Below, piece by piece: positions 25,598 to 34,515 of a stretch of DNA of 64,000 bases; position 1 is the first letter of the stretch; the number at the start of each line of letters is the position of its first letter. Location: positions 1,488,001 to 1,552,000 of the forward strand of contig OZ245800.1 in assembly GCA_965228215.1 (NCBI GenBank), read 5' to 3'. The DNA comes from Maricaulis sp965228215. GTDB taxonomy: Bacteria; Pseudomonadota; Alphaproteobacteria; Caulobacterales; Maricaulaceae. A program made the position numbers and the translations under genes. A model generated the notes under the pieces. It saw only the letters and a list, made by a program, of their open reading frames with translations. It did not search any database and was not told the origin of the DNA.

Positions 25598-27324
25598 GCG
25601 AATATCTCCTGATCGTTGGCCGGTTGGCCTGAAGGCGTCTTGTCGAGTGGTGGTGAAACGGGTGCACAGGTGACGGCACCGCTCGCGGCGGAGCTCACCA
25701 GGCGGGAATACTTGTCGAAGACCCCGCCCATCGGATTGGGCTTGGGGGGTGTCCAGTCGCGACGACGGGCGGCGAGGTCGGCATCGGTGTCGATCCGGCG
25801 CGCAGCCACGTCGATGCGGATCCGGTCACCATCCCGGATCAGGCCGATGGCGCCGCCGGCCGTGGCTTCCGGGCTGACATGGCCGATGACAAAACCTTTC
25901 GACGCGCCTGAGAAACGGCCATCGGTGATCAAGGCGACATCTTCGCCCAGGCCCTGGCCGACCAGGGCCGCGGTGACGCCCAGCATCTCGCGCATGCCCG
26001 GACCGCCCTGCGGACCTTCATTGCGGATGATGACGACATCGCCGGCCTTGATCTCATTGGCCTCGACGGCGGCGAAAGCATCCTGCTCGCGCTCGAACAC
26101 GCGGGCAGGGCCGTCGAACGTCGTGCGCGCATGCCCGGACAGTTTCAGCACCGCGCCTTCGCTGGCCAGCTCGCCGTAGAGAATGCGGAAACCGCCATCC
26201 GGCTTGACCGGATTCTCGACCGTGTGGATTACGCGCTGGCCCGGTGTCTCTTCCGCGGCATCCAGCTCCTCGAACAGGCTGTGTCCGGTGACGGTCGGTG
26301 TGTCGGCCAGCCGGTCCGCCTGTTTCAGGCGCTGGCCGAACAGGCGGGTGCCTCCGGCCAGGAACATGTGATGGGCGAGGAAACGGCCGCCGGGTTTGAG
26401 ATCGGTGATGACCGGGGCGGCGGCTGAGATCTCGTCGAACACATCGATCGAGAAGGGCACGCCCGCCTCGGCGGCAATCGCGGCCAGGTGCAGGATGGCA
26501 TTGGTCGACCCGCCGCTTGCCGAGGCGCCGATGGCAGCATTGCGCAGCGAGGCCTCGGTGATGAAACGGCGCGGCGTGATGCCGGCCTTCGTCAGTTCGA
26601 CGGCCAGGCGTCCGCACAGGGCAGCGGCTTTCGGCTTGTCCGGATGCGGGGCCGGGATGTCATTGGCGCCCATCGGGGACAGGCCCAGCATGGTCAGCGC
26701 CATGGCCATCGTATTGGCGGTGAACTGGCCTCCGCAGGCGCCTGCGCCGGGGCAGGCGGATTTCTCGACGGCGTCCAGCTCGGCTTCGGACATCGATCCG
26801 CAGGCATGCGCTCCGACAGCCTCGAACACGTCCTGGATCGACAAGTCCTGATCGCCGCGGCGGCCGGGCATGATCGTACCGCCATACAGGATGGTCCCGG
26901 GCACATCCATGCGCGCCAATGCCATGGCGGCGGCGGGAATGGTCTTGTCGCAGCCGACCAGGATGACGACACCGTCCAGGCTGTGACCGCGCACCGCCAG
27001 CTCGATCGAATCGGCGATCACCTCGCGGGAGATCAGCGAGGCGCGCATGCCCTGCGTGCCCATGGATATCCCGTCCGAGACGACGATGGTGTTGAAATCG
27101 ACCGGATGACCGCCCGCCGCGCGGACAGCTTCGCGGGTCGGTTCGGCCAGATCTGCCAGGTGCATGTTGCAGGGCGTGACCGTTGTCCAGGTATTGATGA
27201 CACCGATGATCGGCTTCTCGAAATCGGCGTCATCCATGCCTGTCGCGCGCAGCATTGCCCGTGCCGGAGCTCGAGCAGGGCCGCGCGTGATCGCGTCAGA
27301 ACGTTTCGGATTTTCGGATGTCAT
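25594..27324 (-). CDS. ilvD: Dihydroxy-acid dehydratase
   Basis: The 576-residue iron-sulfur enzyme dehydrates dihydroxy acids to the keto acids used by IlvE and LeuA. Cluster and metal residues lie in GCDKTIPAA and CPGAGACGGQFTANTMA; the family stretch DGRFSGASKGFVIGHVSPEA is intact. It is the first structural gene of the operon, starting 27 bases downstream of the attenuator hairpin. Confidence 0.96.
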   Translation of the reverse strand: MTSENPKRSDAITRGPARAPARAMLRATGMDDADFEKPIIGVINTWTTVTPCNMHLADLAEPTREAVRAAGGHPVDFNTIVVSDGISMGTQGMRASLISREVIADSIELAVRGHSLDGVVILVGCDKTIPAAAMALARMDVPGTILYGGTIMPGRRGDQDLSIQDVFEAVGAHACGSMSEAELDAVEKSACPGAGACGGQFTANTMAMALTMLGLSPMGANDIPAPHPDKPKAAALCGRLAVELTKAGITPRRFITEASLRNAAIGASASGGSTNAILHLAAIAAEAGVPFSIDVFDEISAAAPVITDLKPGGRFLAHHMFLAGGTRLFGQRLKQADRLADTPTVTGHSLFEELDAAEETPGQRVIHTVENPVKPDGGFRILYGELASEGAVLKLSGHARTTFDGPARVFEREQDAFAAVEANEIKAGDVVIIRNEGPQGGPGMREMLGVTAALVGQGLGEDVALITDGRFSGASKGFVIGHVSPEATAGGAIGLIRDGDRIRIDVAARRIDTDADLAARRRDWTPPKPNPMGGVFDKYSRLVSSAASGAVTCAPVSPPLDKTPSGQPANDQEIFA

Positions 27325-27350
27325 CGTGGGTTTCCCGTGTGCTCAGCACG

Positions 27351-27383
27351 AAAAACCCCGCTCCGGGCCGGAGCGGGGTTTTT
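27351..27383 (-). terminator. Attenuator terminator of the ilv-leu operon
   Basis: On the minus strand AAAAACCCCGCTCCGG pairs with CCGGAGCGGGGTTTTT: 16 bases on each side around one central base, with a run of five T at the end. It stands between the leader peptide stop (27410) and ilvD (27324). A copy of the stem sequence, GGAGCGG, lies in the leader peptide codons (27436-27430 on the minus strand) and can pair with CCGCTCC in the upstream arm (27376-27370), which would break the terminator. Confidence 0.9.
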
Positions 27384-27409
27384 CGAGTCTGCCTTGTCTG
27401 GTGCGTGAC

Positions 27410-27550
27410 CTAACCGGCAGGCGCTAACGCCGCTCCTGGTATGGAGGTGATAATAAGTACAAGTACGAGAACGAGCGCGAGGCCGAGCGTCCGCTCACCC
27501 GTCAGGGCGGCGGCCGGCTGGACCGAAAGAGTGTTTGCGCTGCGAGCCAT
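27410..27550 (-). CDS. ilvL: ilv leader peptide (attenuation)
   Basis: This 46-residue peptide has the core LGLALVLVLVLIITSIPG, with an unbroken run of Leu, Val and Ile codons, then P-A-G and a TAG stop 27 bases before the attenuator hairpin. The function is regulatory: ribosomes short of charged Leu, Val or Ile tRNA stall in the run, leaving the downstream GGAGCGG free to form an antiterminator, whereas ribosomes reaching the stop cover it. The ATG at 27550 has only a weak GGGACA site, so the exact start is less certain than the function. The Leu/Val/Ile run and its placement parallel E. coli ilvL. Confidence 0.85.
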   Translation of the reverse strand: MARSANTLSVQPAAALTGERTLGLALVLVLVLIITSIPGAALAPAG

Positions 27551-27737
27551 TGATGGTGTGTCCCGTTTGTGTTGCGCCGCACCGTGACGTGAGCGTAAAT
27601 CGATTGCAAGCCATTTTTTGCACAAATCATGCGCGAGGCGCTCAAACTCTTGCAGTTCAAGCAAAATACCTTCTCTGCTTGCCAGGCGATACCGGTTCGG
27701 ACTCAACTGTGAGGTGAATAGGCGGGTGGACAGGTAG

Positions 27738-28109
27738 ATGTTTGCGCGAAGCTTCTGGTTCCTGGTCGGTATGCTCGCGCTGGCGCTCGCGATCGCCGGC
27801 GCGATCCTGCCCTTGCTGCCGACAACGGTCTTTTTGCTGGTGGCCGTCTACGCCTTCGCCCGCTCGTCAAAACGCTTGCATGACTGGATCATGGAGCACA
27901 GGCATTTCGGTCGGCTTGTGCGCAACTGGCAGGCCTATGGGAGTATTGATCGCCGGTCGAAACTCTTTGCGATCCTGGCCATGATCGCGGCTCTGGCAGC
28001 GAGTGTCCTGCTGGGATTCAATCTCTGGATTCTGTTTGTGCAGGCAGGCGTTCTCGCGGGTGCAGCATTGTTTATTCTTACGCGCCCGGATACGCCCGAA
28101 GGCAAATGA
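27738..28109 (+). CDS. DUF454 (YbaN-like) inner membrane protein
   Basis: The 123-residue protein has an N-terminal hydrophobic helix pair with the signature GAILPLLPTTVFLLVAVYAF, a basic middle (HDWIMEHRHFGRLVRNW) and two further C-terminal membrane helices. This is the DUF454 pattern. Function is unknown. It is divergent from the ilv leader with about 190 bases between them. Confidence 0.88.
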   Translation: MFARSFWFLVGMLALALAIAGAILPLLPTTVFLLVAVYAFARSSKRLHDWIMEHRHFGRLVRNWQAYGSIDRRSKLFAILAMIAALAASVLLGFNLWILFVQAGVLAGAALFILTRPDTPEGK

Positions 28110-28303
28110 TCGTGCACTAATATTGCACGCAAATGCGGCAAAATTGATCAATTCAGAGCAATCTTGCTCTATCTGCGAATATCTCGTCAAAAAATTCATT
28201 CGTCTGATTGACCCGCCATCTCGCAGGTGCAGCAATTCACGTGCGGTTCGCTCGGACCGCGACTCTGTGGATTGACTGCCGGCGGCCTCGCCGCCGGCCT
28301 TTT
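28110..28303 (+). ncRNA. Candidate small RNA or structured trailer
   Basis: Four hairpins follow one another after the DUF454 stop: CGTGCA (28111-28116) with TGCACG (28124-28129); AGAGCAA (28155-28161) with TTGCTCT (28164-28170); GCGGT with ACCGC around 28240; and a strong terminator at 28278. No open frame of note covers them. An independent small RNA, or a long structured 3-prime trailer of the DUF454 mRNA, are both possible. No known family was recognised. Confidence 0.35.
28278..28303 (+). terminator. Rho-independent terminator
   Basis: GCCGGCGGC (28278-28286) pairs with GCCGCCGGC (28290-28298) over a three-base loop, followed by CTTTT. It lies 170 bases past the DUF454 stop and about 210 bases before the ammonium transporter. 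The stretch 28304-28512 shows no further structure I can name. Confidence 0.85.
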
Positions 28304-28512
28304 CCCCGGGAGACGCCGTCCGAGTGAAGCGCCGAGAAAACGAGGCGAAAATCGCCCGCTCCACAGATCGCAGACCAGCCCGCACGCCAGATCCTGGCGT
28401 TCCGGTGCGATGATGCTGACGCGTCCTCCACCTCATCACGAGTTTACGGCCGATGGGCCGGACCCCGCCCGTCTCGATCACGGGCCGGGACATGGAGAAA
28501 AAGGGGGGCGCA

Positions 28513-29883
28513 ATGCCTGGTCTGAAACGGGGCGTATTGCCCAGAATTCTAGCGGTCGCGTCATTCGCGGCAGGTCTGTGGGTGGTGGCATCCGCGCCGG
28601 CAGCGGCGGAAGTGTCCGAAGAAACCGCCTTCGTGTTCAACACGCTGCTCTTCCTGATCGGCGGTTTCCTGGTGATGCTGATGGCCGCCGGGTTCGCGAT
28701 GCTGGAAGTCGGTTTCGTGCGGACCAAGCACGCAGCGGCTATCTGCCTGAAAAACATCGCGCTCTACTCGATCGCGGGCATCATGTTCTACCTGATCGGC
28801 TATCAGATCATGTATGGCGGCCAGACGCCCTGGTTCGGCATTCCGGAGATCTGGGCGCCGGCAGAAACCGCCGCCGACGAGACAATCGACCTGTCCACCG
28901 GCTATGCCGCCGCCTCCGACTGGTTCTTCCAGATGGTCTTCGTGGCTACGGCCGCATCCATCGTGTCCGGCACGATTGCCGAACGCGTGAAGCTGGGCTC
29001 CTTCTTTATCTTCGTGATTGTCCTGACCGGCGTTATCTACCCGATCCAGGGGGCCTGGGAATGGGGTGGCGGCTGGCTGAACAGCGAGAGCTTCGTCGCC
29101 AGTTTCGGAGCCGAGTTCAGCGATTTCGCAGGCTCCACACTGGTGCATTCCACGGGCGGCTGGGCCGCGCTGGCCGGCGCCATCCTGATAGGTGCCCGGG
29201 CCGGGCGTTTCGGTCCGAATGCCAAGCCGATGCAGCCTTCCTCCCTGCCGCTGGCGACGCTGGGTACGTTTATCCTCTGGTTCGGCTGGTTCGGCTTCAA
29301 TGGGGCCTCCCAGCTGGCGATGGGCTCCGCGGCGGATGCCGTGGCGATCGCCCAGATTTTCGCCAATACGAACATGGCCGCAGCAGGCGGCGTTGTGACG
29401 GCCTATGTGCTCTCGATGGTGCTGGGTGGCGGCAAGGCCAATCTCGCCTACTGCCTAAATGGTGCCCTCGCTGGACTCGTCTCGATCACGGCGGAACCCC
29501 TGACCCCGACGGTCATGGAAGCCATCATCATCGGTTCTGTCGGTGCTGTGATCGCGACCTTTGGCGCGAAACTGCTAGAGACTGTGCGCATTGATGACGT
29601 GGTCGGGGCAATTCCGGTCCACCTGTTCGCCGGCATCTGGGGCACGCTCGCCGTGCCGCTGACCAACAGCGAGACGTCCTTCCTGGCCCAAGGCGCAGGT
29701 GTTCTCGCAATCGGGGCCTTCGTCTTCTCCGTCAGTTTCGTGGTCTGGATGATCCTGCGCATCACCCTGGGCATCCGTCTCTCTCCCGACGCGGAGAATG
29801 TCGGTGGCGACCTGTCCGAGCTTGGACATGCCGCCGGCGCCGTCTTCGTGTCGCCGGAGGGAAAGGAAACCGCCCCGGCCTGA
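28513..29883 (+). CDS. amt: Ammonium transporter (Amt/MEP family)
   Basis: The 456-residue protein has an N-terminal signal-like helix followed by the eleven-helix Amt core. Family motifs include MLEVGFVRTKHAA, the phenylalanine-gate and histidine region FGWFGFNGAS, the HSTGGWAAL periplasmic site, and DDVVGAIPVHLFAGIWG. The start at 28513 follows AAGGGGGG; in-frame starts at 28453 and 28492 are alternatives. The usual partner glnK is not next to it. The downstream TorF porin is a common companion of amt genes. A GGCACG hairpin (29905-29925) follows the stop. Confidence 0.94.
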   Translation: MPGLKRGVLPRILAVASFAAGLWVVASAPAAAEVSEETAFVFNTLLFLIGGFLVMLMAAGFAMLEVGFVRTKHAAAICLKNIALYSIAGIMFYLIGYQIMYGGQTPWFGIPEIWAPAETAADETIDLSTGYAAASDWFFQMVFVATAASIVSGTIAERVKLGSFFIFVIVLTGVIYPIQGAWEWGGGWLNSESFVASFGAEFSDFAGSTLVHSTGGWAALAGAILIGARAGRFGPNAKPMQPSSLPLATLGTFILWFGWFGFNGASQLAMGSAADAVAIAQIFANTNMAAAGGVVTAYVLSMVLGGGKANLAYCLNGALAGLVSITAEPLTPTVMEAIIIGSVGAVIATFGAKLLETVRIDDVVGAIPVHLFAGIWGTLAVPLTNSETSFLAQGAGVLAIGAFVFSVSFVVWMILRITLGIRLSPDAENVGGDLSELGHAAGAVFVSPEGKETAPA

Positions 29884-29904
29884 TCCCCGAGATAGCGACC
29901 GCGT

Positions 29905-29925
29905 CCGGCACGCCTGACGTGCCGG
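29905..29925 (+). terminator. Hairpin after amt, no T-run
   Basis: CCGGCACG (29905-29912) pairs with CGTGCCGG (29918-29925). It may act with Rho or stabilise the amt mRNA. Nothing else is recognisable in the 247-base gap to the porin gene. Confidence 0.4.
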
Positions 29926-30130
29926 CCGCGGCCTACCGGGAAGTTATCCGGCCCGGGGGCGAGCCCCGCACTGACGACACACCGAATTCCGGTCGGGTGA
30001 GGCATTCCTCCCCGCCCCCCGGCCGGAGCCTCAAACCGCAGGCGCGCATCCAGGGAAGAACCGGGCTCAAACGATCCCGGCCGGATAGCCCGCGCGTCCT
30101 GAAACCAGCATGAATATCAAGGAGTAAAAC

Positions 30131-30805
30131 ATGTCTGTTCGCAAAATCGCTCTCGCTCTCGCCCTGACCGCCGGCACGGCCGGCACGGCCGCCGCACAGG
30201 ACATCACGGGCAATGTCGCCCTCGCCACGGACTACATTTTCCGCGGAGTCACCCAGACCGATAACGGCCCGGCGATCTCCGGTGGTTTCGACGTTGAAGC
30301 CGGCGGTGCCTATGCGGGTGTCTGGGGATCCAGCGTGGATTTCTCGGACGCCACCACGATGGAGCTGGATCTTTACGGCGGCTACGCCTGGTCGGCCGGC
30401 GGATTCGACTTCGATCTCGGCGGTATCTTCTACGCTTATCCGGACAGCCCGAGTGCCGGCGGCGACCAGAATTTCTACGAGGTCTATGCCGGAATCGGCC
30501 GCGAGTTCGACTTCGTGGCCTGGGATGCGAAACTGTCCTATTCGCCGGATTTCTATCTCGAGACCGGTCCGGCCATCTACATCGAGACAGGTGTGGGTTT
30601 CAAGGTCGCCGATGGGCTGACCCTGGACCTGCGCGCCGGTGCCAGCCGGTTCGATGATGTCCCGGCCGCTGATTATGAGGATTACCAGATCGGTGTCTCG
30701 GGAACGATCTACGAGACGGTCGGTTGGGATTTCCGCTACCACGATGTATCGGGCGGTGGCGATGACGCCTGGGTCCTGTCCTTCTCGCAGAGTTTCGGCG
30801 GCTGA
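30131..30805 (+). CDS. TorF family putative porin
   Basis: The 224-residue protein has a signal peptide ending AGTAAAQ and a mature beta-barrel of alternating polar and aromatic strands. The segment GNVALATDYIFRGVTQT is the signature of the family formerly called gcw_chp. Such outer membrane proteins often sit beside amt or PII genes and are thought to help nitrogen-compound uptake. AAGGAG lies seven bases before the ATG. The signal peptide coding region contains a short direct repeat (GCCGGCACG twice). Confidence 0.9.
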   Translation: MSVRKIALALALTAGTAGTAAAQDITGNVALATDYIFRGVTQTDNGPAISGGFDVEAGGAYAGVWGSSVDFSDATTMELDLYGGYAWSAGGFDFDLGGIFYAYPDSPSAGGDQNFYEVYAGIGREFDFVAWDAKLSYSPDFYLETGPAIYIETGVGFKVADGLTLDLRAGASRFDDVPAADYEDYQIGVSGTIYETVGWDFRYHDVSGGGDDAWVLSFSQSFGG

Positions 30806-30842
30806 AGCCGACCGCCGGTCGTCGTTTGACGCTTGCGGAAAG

Positions 30843-30874
30843 ACGGGCCCGGCTGCCTCCACCGGGCCCGTTTT
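30843..30874 (+). terminator. Rho-independent terminator after TorF porin
   Basis: ACGGGCCCGG (30843-30852) pairs with CCGGGCCCGT (30862-30871), then TTT. It separates the porin from the convergent lipoprotein gene. Confidence 0.85.
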
Positions 30875-30880
30875 GTATGT

Positions 30881-31957
30881 CTAGTTTTCGGAGGAGTCCG
30901 TGCCACGGCGATGGATGATGAAGCGCAGGATGCGGCCTTCGGATCCGACCGCCCAGCCGGCATCGGCGCCTGGCGCGAAACGGATAGCGTGGTAGCCGAC
31001 ATCGGACATGCGGTTCCAGCTTTCGCCATTGTCCCAGCTCAAATCGAAACCATTGCTCCCGGCAGCGATGAAGGTGGCGTCATCGGTCGGGAAGGTGGCG
31101 ACCACCGAGCGATATCCCCCGGGGCGCTGGTCCGGGACTGTCCAGGTTTCACCGAGATCATCGGACCAGGCCAGATTGGCCTCGTTGGCATCGGCCGCTT
31201 CGTAATTTCCGCCCGTGGCGATGAGGCGGGAGCCGGTCCAGGCGAGCGAGAAAATGCCGGAACCCGGCGTGCCGGCGGCGATCGGCGTGTCGAAGGCCGA
31301 CCAGCTGGCGCCGTAATCACAACTGCGAAGTACGCGGGCGACATCCCCGCCGCCGGTTCCGATCCAGGCACATCCCTCGTCCGACACCGCGATCATGGTG
31401 TCGGAGGCGGCGAAGCCGGCCTCGCCGTCGAGCGGCGCGGGCAGGCCCTGCGCCGAGGCCCAGCTGTTGCCGCCGTCCGCGGTCAGGAGAACCAGGAATT
31501 CGCCGTCAACGGGATCGGAGAAGGCGATGCCGCGCTGATCATCCCAGAATTCCAGCGTGTCAAAAAAGGCCGACCCGCTGGCATCTTCCCAGATGATGTC
31601 GAAACTCTCGCCGCCATCCCGGGTCTCGTAGATGCGGGCCGGCTGATCGGCGCCGATGAAGAGCGCGCGATCGGCGCTGAAGGCGTGGGCCGAGCGGAAG
31701 TCCAGATTGCCCGCACCGTCCACCGGGTGGATGGTCCAGGTGTCGCCCCCGTCGACCGTGCGCAGCACCTGCCCGTCGGGCGCGCCGATCCAGGCGATGT
31801 CGGCATCCACGACCGCAAGCCCGCGCAGGCTGGACGTGACGCCGCTGACCTGCTCGATCTGTTCGACACCACCGCGCTCACCCTGTTCAGGCAGGAAGCA
31901 GGCGCCGAGGGCGAGCGGCAGGGCAAGCGGAAGGGCGAGAGAGGCGAGTTGTTTCAT
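30881..31957 (-). CDS. Ycf48/BNR-repeat lipoprotein
   Basis: The 358-residue protein has a lipoprotein signal (PLALPLALGAC, lipidated at C20) and a beta-propeller with repeated V.T.DGG..W blades (LRTVDGGDTWT, YETRDGGESFD, LTADGGNSWA, WSDDLGETWT, WDNGESWN). This resembles Ycf48-type assembly factors and sialidase-like BNR proteins without their catalytic residues. It overlaps the metalloprotease stop by four bases, so the two are probably made together. A role in folding or tethering the protease is only an inference. Confidence 0.85.
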   Translation of the reverse strand: MKQLASLALPLALPLALGACFLPEQGERGGVEQIEQVSGVTSSLRGLAVVDADIAWIGAPDGQVLRTVDGGDTWTIHPVDGAGNLDFRSAHAFSADRALFIGADQPARIYETRDGGESFDIIWEDASGSAFFDTLEFWDDQRGIAFSDPVDGEFLVLLTADGGNSWASAQGLPAPLDGEAGFAASDTMIAVSDEGCAWIGTGGGDVARVLRSCDYGASWSAFDTPIAAGTPGSGIFSLAWTGSRLIATGGNYEAADANEANLAWSDDLGETWTVPDQRPGGYRSVVATFPTDDATFIAAGSNGFDLSWDNGESWNRMSDVGYHAIRFAPGADAGWAVGSEGRILRFIIHRRGTDSSEN

Positions 31958-34443
31958 CGAGTGGTTCCAAGCAGGTCTGCACTGTCACAATGCCAGCAGG
32001 TATCCGCACCGATCGGGCTGCCGGGCGGGATGTCGCTATCGATGATTTCCGGCGTTTCGCCAAGATCGATGGCTGCAAGTCCTGCAGCGATTTCCCGTGC
32101 CAGCCAGACGCGGTGCGCGCGCCGGCCGGATCCGCGACCGTCGAGACGGCGCTCGAGGCGTTCCAGTCGCTCGCGCGCCGTGCTGGCGACGGATGGCGTG
32201 TCATTGCCGGCCAGGCGCAGGAGCTGGGCGATGTATTCGGTCTGCACTGTCTCGCGGACAGGCTGAAGACGGGCGGCTTCTTCCCGGGCGGGCTCGAACA
32301 GGGCCGTTTCGACAGTATCGAAGACCTCAGCCTGGGTGAGCTGGGTTTCATCCCGGGAACTCTGGTCGGCGATACGGGCCAGACGCGCCGGGGCCAGCAT
32401 GGCGCTCAGCGTGATGCGCGCAGCCGCCGCGGCGGCATTGCTGCGGCTGAAGGCCGGGTATTGGCCGCTTTCGAAATGCTCGCGCTGCGCTGCTGCGTCG
32501 TAGTCCGTGTAGGGCGACGGAGCGAGCAGGGCGAGTGTCGCGTCGGAAATGTCGAGTTCGGCCGGATCCAGCGTGGCAATCAGACCGGCCAGGGCGCGGC
32601 GCTGTTCTGACGCACTGTAGGCGTTGAGGCCGGCGACGGATGCGCTGTTGGATTCGTAGGCGAAGTCGACGCCGCCCAGTGCCTTGGCGGCAGCTTCCGC
32701 CTGGTAGCGGTGATAGAGATAGATGGGCGGGAAGACATTGCGGATCTCGCTGAGCGCCTGACCTTCCTGCATCACATGCGGACCGAAGCGCGAGAGTGCA
32801 TGACGGCGCACATCCATGGTCTCGGCGAGCATGTCGGTGGGATTGGCGCCATTGTCCCAGAGATTGGCCAGCGGGTGGGCGGAGTTGTTGCCGCGGGCAT
32901 GCCGGTCCGAAATGTAAAGAAGGCCCGCCGCGTCGCGCTCGGCGAGAATGGCTTCCAGGCCCGCGGCTTCGTCCGCCGGATCGGCGTATTGCGAGTAGAG
33001 CCAGTCAACGGCGACCATGTCCCATTCGCCGATGCCGACATCATAGGCCGCACTTGTATCCAGCCCGTTGGCCGCATCGAAGGTCACCAGGGGAGCCGGA
33101 TAGTCCATGACGGAGGCACGGTCGTTCACGCTGGCCGCGAAATTGTGAAGGATGCCGATCGTGTGTCCGACTTCGTGCGCGGACAGTTGACGGACACGGG
33201 CCAGGGCCAGTTCGAGCGGATCGTCGGCCGCGCCGCTTCCGGTGCCTTCTCGGCCGAGCAGGCCTTCGAAAATCATCCGGTCCTGGCGTACACGCTGGCT
33301 TCCCAGGAGGACATGGCCCTTGATGATCTCACCGGTCCGCGGATCGCGCACGGACCCGCCATAGGACCAGCCGCGCGTCTGGCGATGAACCCACTGGATG
33401 ACATTGTACCGGACGTCGAGCGGATGCACGCCCTCCGGCAGGACTTCCACGCGATAGGCGTCTTCGAAACCGGCGGCCTCGAAGGCCTCGGCCCACCACA
33501 TCGCGCCCTCGATCAGCGCATCGCGGATGATCGGCGGCGTACCCCGGTCGAGATAGTAGACGATCGGTTCGACCACCGGACCGCTGTCGGCGGCCGGGTC
33601 CACGCGTTCCAGCCGGTGCCGGGTGGCGTAGGCGGTGCGGATCGGCTGATCGAGCGGCGAGGCCATGTCATAGACGTCCTGGCTGATCGCGCCGGAGCGT
33701 TCGTCGGCGATGCGGGGCGTGTAGCCGTCATCCGGCAGGGCCACGAAGGAATGGTGCACGGTGAGCGTCACCGAACCCGGTTCCGGCGTCACGGCCCGCA
33801 CTTCCGAGCCGGGCGACGAAGACGTCAGCGTCAGCAGGGCGTCGATCTCGACATTCTCCGGGAAGGACAGCGCCGTGTCGGTGAGGGGTGCGCTGCGGGC
33901 GCTGTTGAGGGAGAAAGATCCCTGTCCCCGCGCGGCCAGCTGGCTCGCCGTACCGACCGGGTCGCGGGTGAGGAAGCCGGACAGGTCGATCAGCACGCGG
34001 CCGTCATCTTCCGCCACGATATCCGTGCTCCAGACGACCGAGCGGGCGAAGGATTGCAGCGTCGCATTGGCTTCGTCGGGACCGGCGCCGATGGCGCGAT
34101 AGCGCATGTTCTCGAACTCGGCGAAGATCTGGTCGTTGACCCGGAAGAAACGCAGGATTTCGGAGGATCCGCCCAATCCGCGGTCGATGCCGACCGGGTT
34201 CGAACCCAGGCCCGAGGTCATCCGCGAGGTGTAGATCATGCGGCCGAAGGAACCGTCATCCTGCAGATCGAGTTCTGCCAGGATGCGGCCATCGCTCTCG
34301 TCGACATGAAGGGGGATGAAACCGTCGCGCATGTCCAGTCCGCGCACGGTCTCGGCGATGCCGGCGCTGTCAGACTGGGCCAGGACGGCAGCGGGTGCGG
34401 TTCCGAGCAGCAGGGCTGCGGCCAGAAGCTTGAGGCGTTTCAT
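31954..34443 (-). CDS. Secreted zinc metalloprotease (DUF5117/DUF5118 type)
   Basis: The 829-residue protein has a signal peptide (residues 1-22, ending VLAQ). The zinc site HEVGHTIGILH (H423, E424, H427, H433) has the extended HExxHxxGxxH form of metzincins. The flanking regions match the large bacterial family with DUF5117, DUF5118 and a C-terminal DUF4953-like domain. It probably acts in the periplasm or outside the cell. It is the first of a two-gene operon with the lipoprotein. Confidence 0.9.
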   Translation of the reverse strand: MKRLKLLAAALLLGTAPAAVLAQSDSAGIAETVRGLDMRDGFIPLHVDESDGRILAELDLQDDGSFGRMIYTSRMTSGLGSNPVGIDRGLGGSSEILRFFRVNDQIFAEFENMRYRAIGAGPDEANATLQSFARSVVWSTDIVAEDDGRVLIDLSGFLTRDPVGTASQLAARGQGSFSLNSARSAPLTDTALSFPENVEIDALLTLTSSSPGSEVRAVTPEPGSVTLTVHHSFVALPDDGYTPRIADERSGAISQDVYDMASPLDQPIRTAYATRHRLERVDPAADSGPVVEPIVYYLDRGTPPIIRDALIEGAMWWAEAFEAAGFEDAYRVEVLPEGVHPLDVRYNVIQWVHRQTRGWSYGGSVRDPRTGEIIKGHVLLGSQRVRQDRMIFEGLLGREGTGSGAADDPLELALARVRQLSAHEVGHTIGILHNFAASVNDRASVMDYPAPLVTFDAANGLDTSAAYDVGIGEWDMVAVDWLYSQYADPADEAAGLEAILAERDAAGLLYISDRHARGNNSAHPLANLWDNGANPTDMLAETMDVRRHALSRFGPHVMQEGQALSEIRNVFPPIYLYHRYQAEAAAKALGGVDFAYESNSASVAGLNAYSASEQRRALAGLIATLDPAELDISDATLALLAPSPYTDYDAAAQREHFESGQYPAFSRSNAAAAAARITLSAMLAPARLARIADQSSRDETQLTQAEVFDTVETALFEPAREEAARLQPVRETVQTEYIAQLLRLAGNDTPSVASTARERLERLERRLDGRGSGRRAHRVWLAREIAAGLAAIDLGETPEIIDSDIPPGSPIGADTCWHCDSADLLGTTR

Positions 34444-34515
34444 GTGATCTCTCCCCTCACATAATCGCGCTGTTCCGCGCGTGGATGGCGACGCTAGCCC
34501 GCAGCAGGCGGGCTG

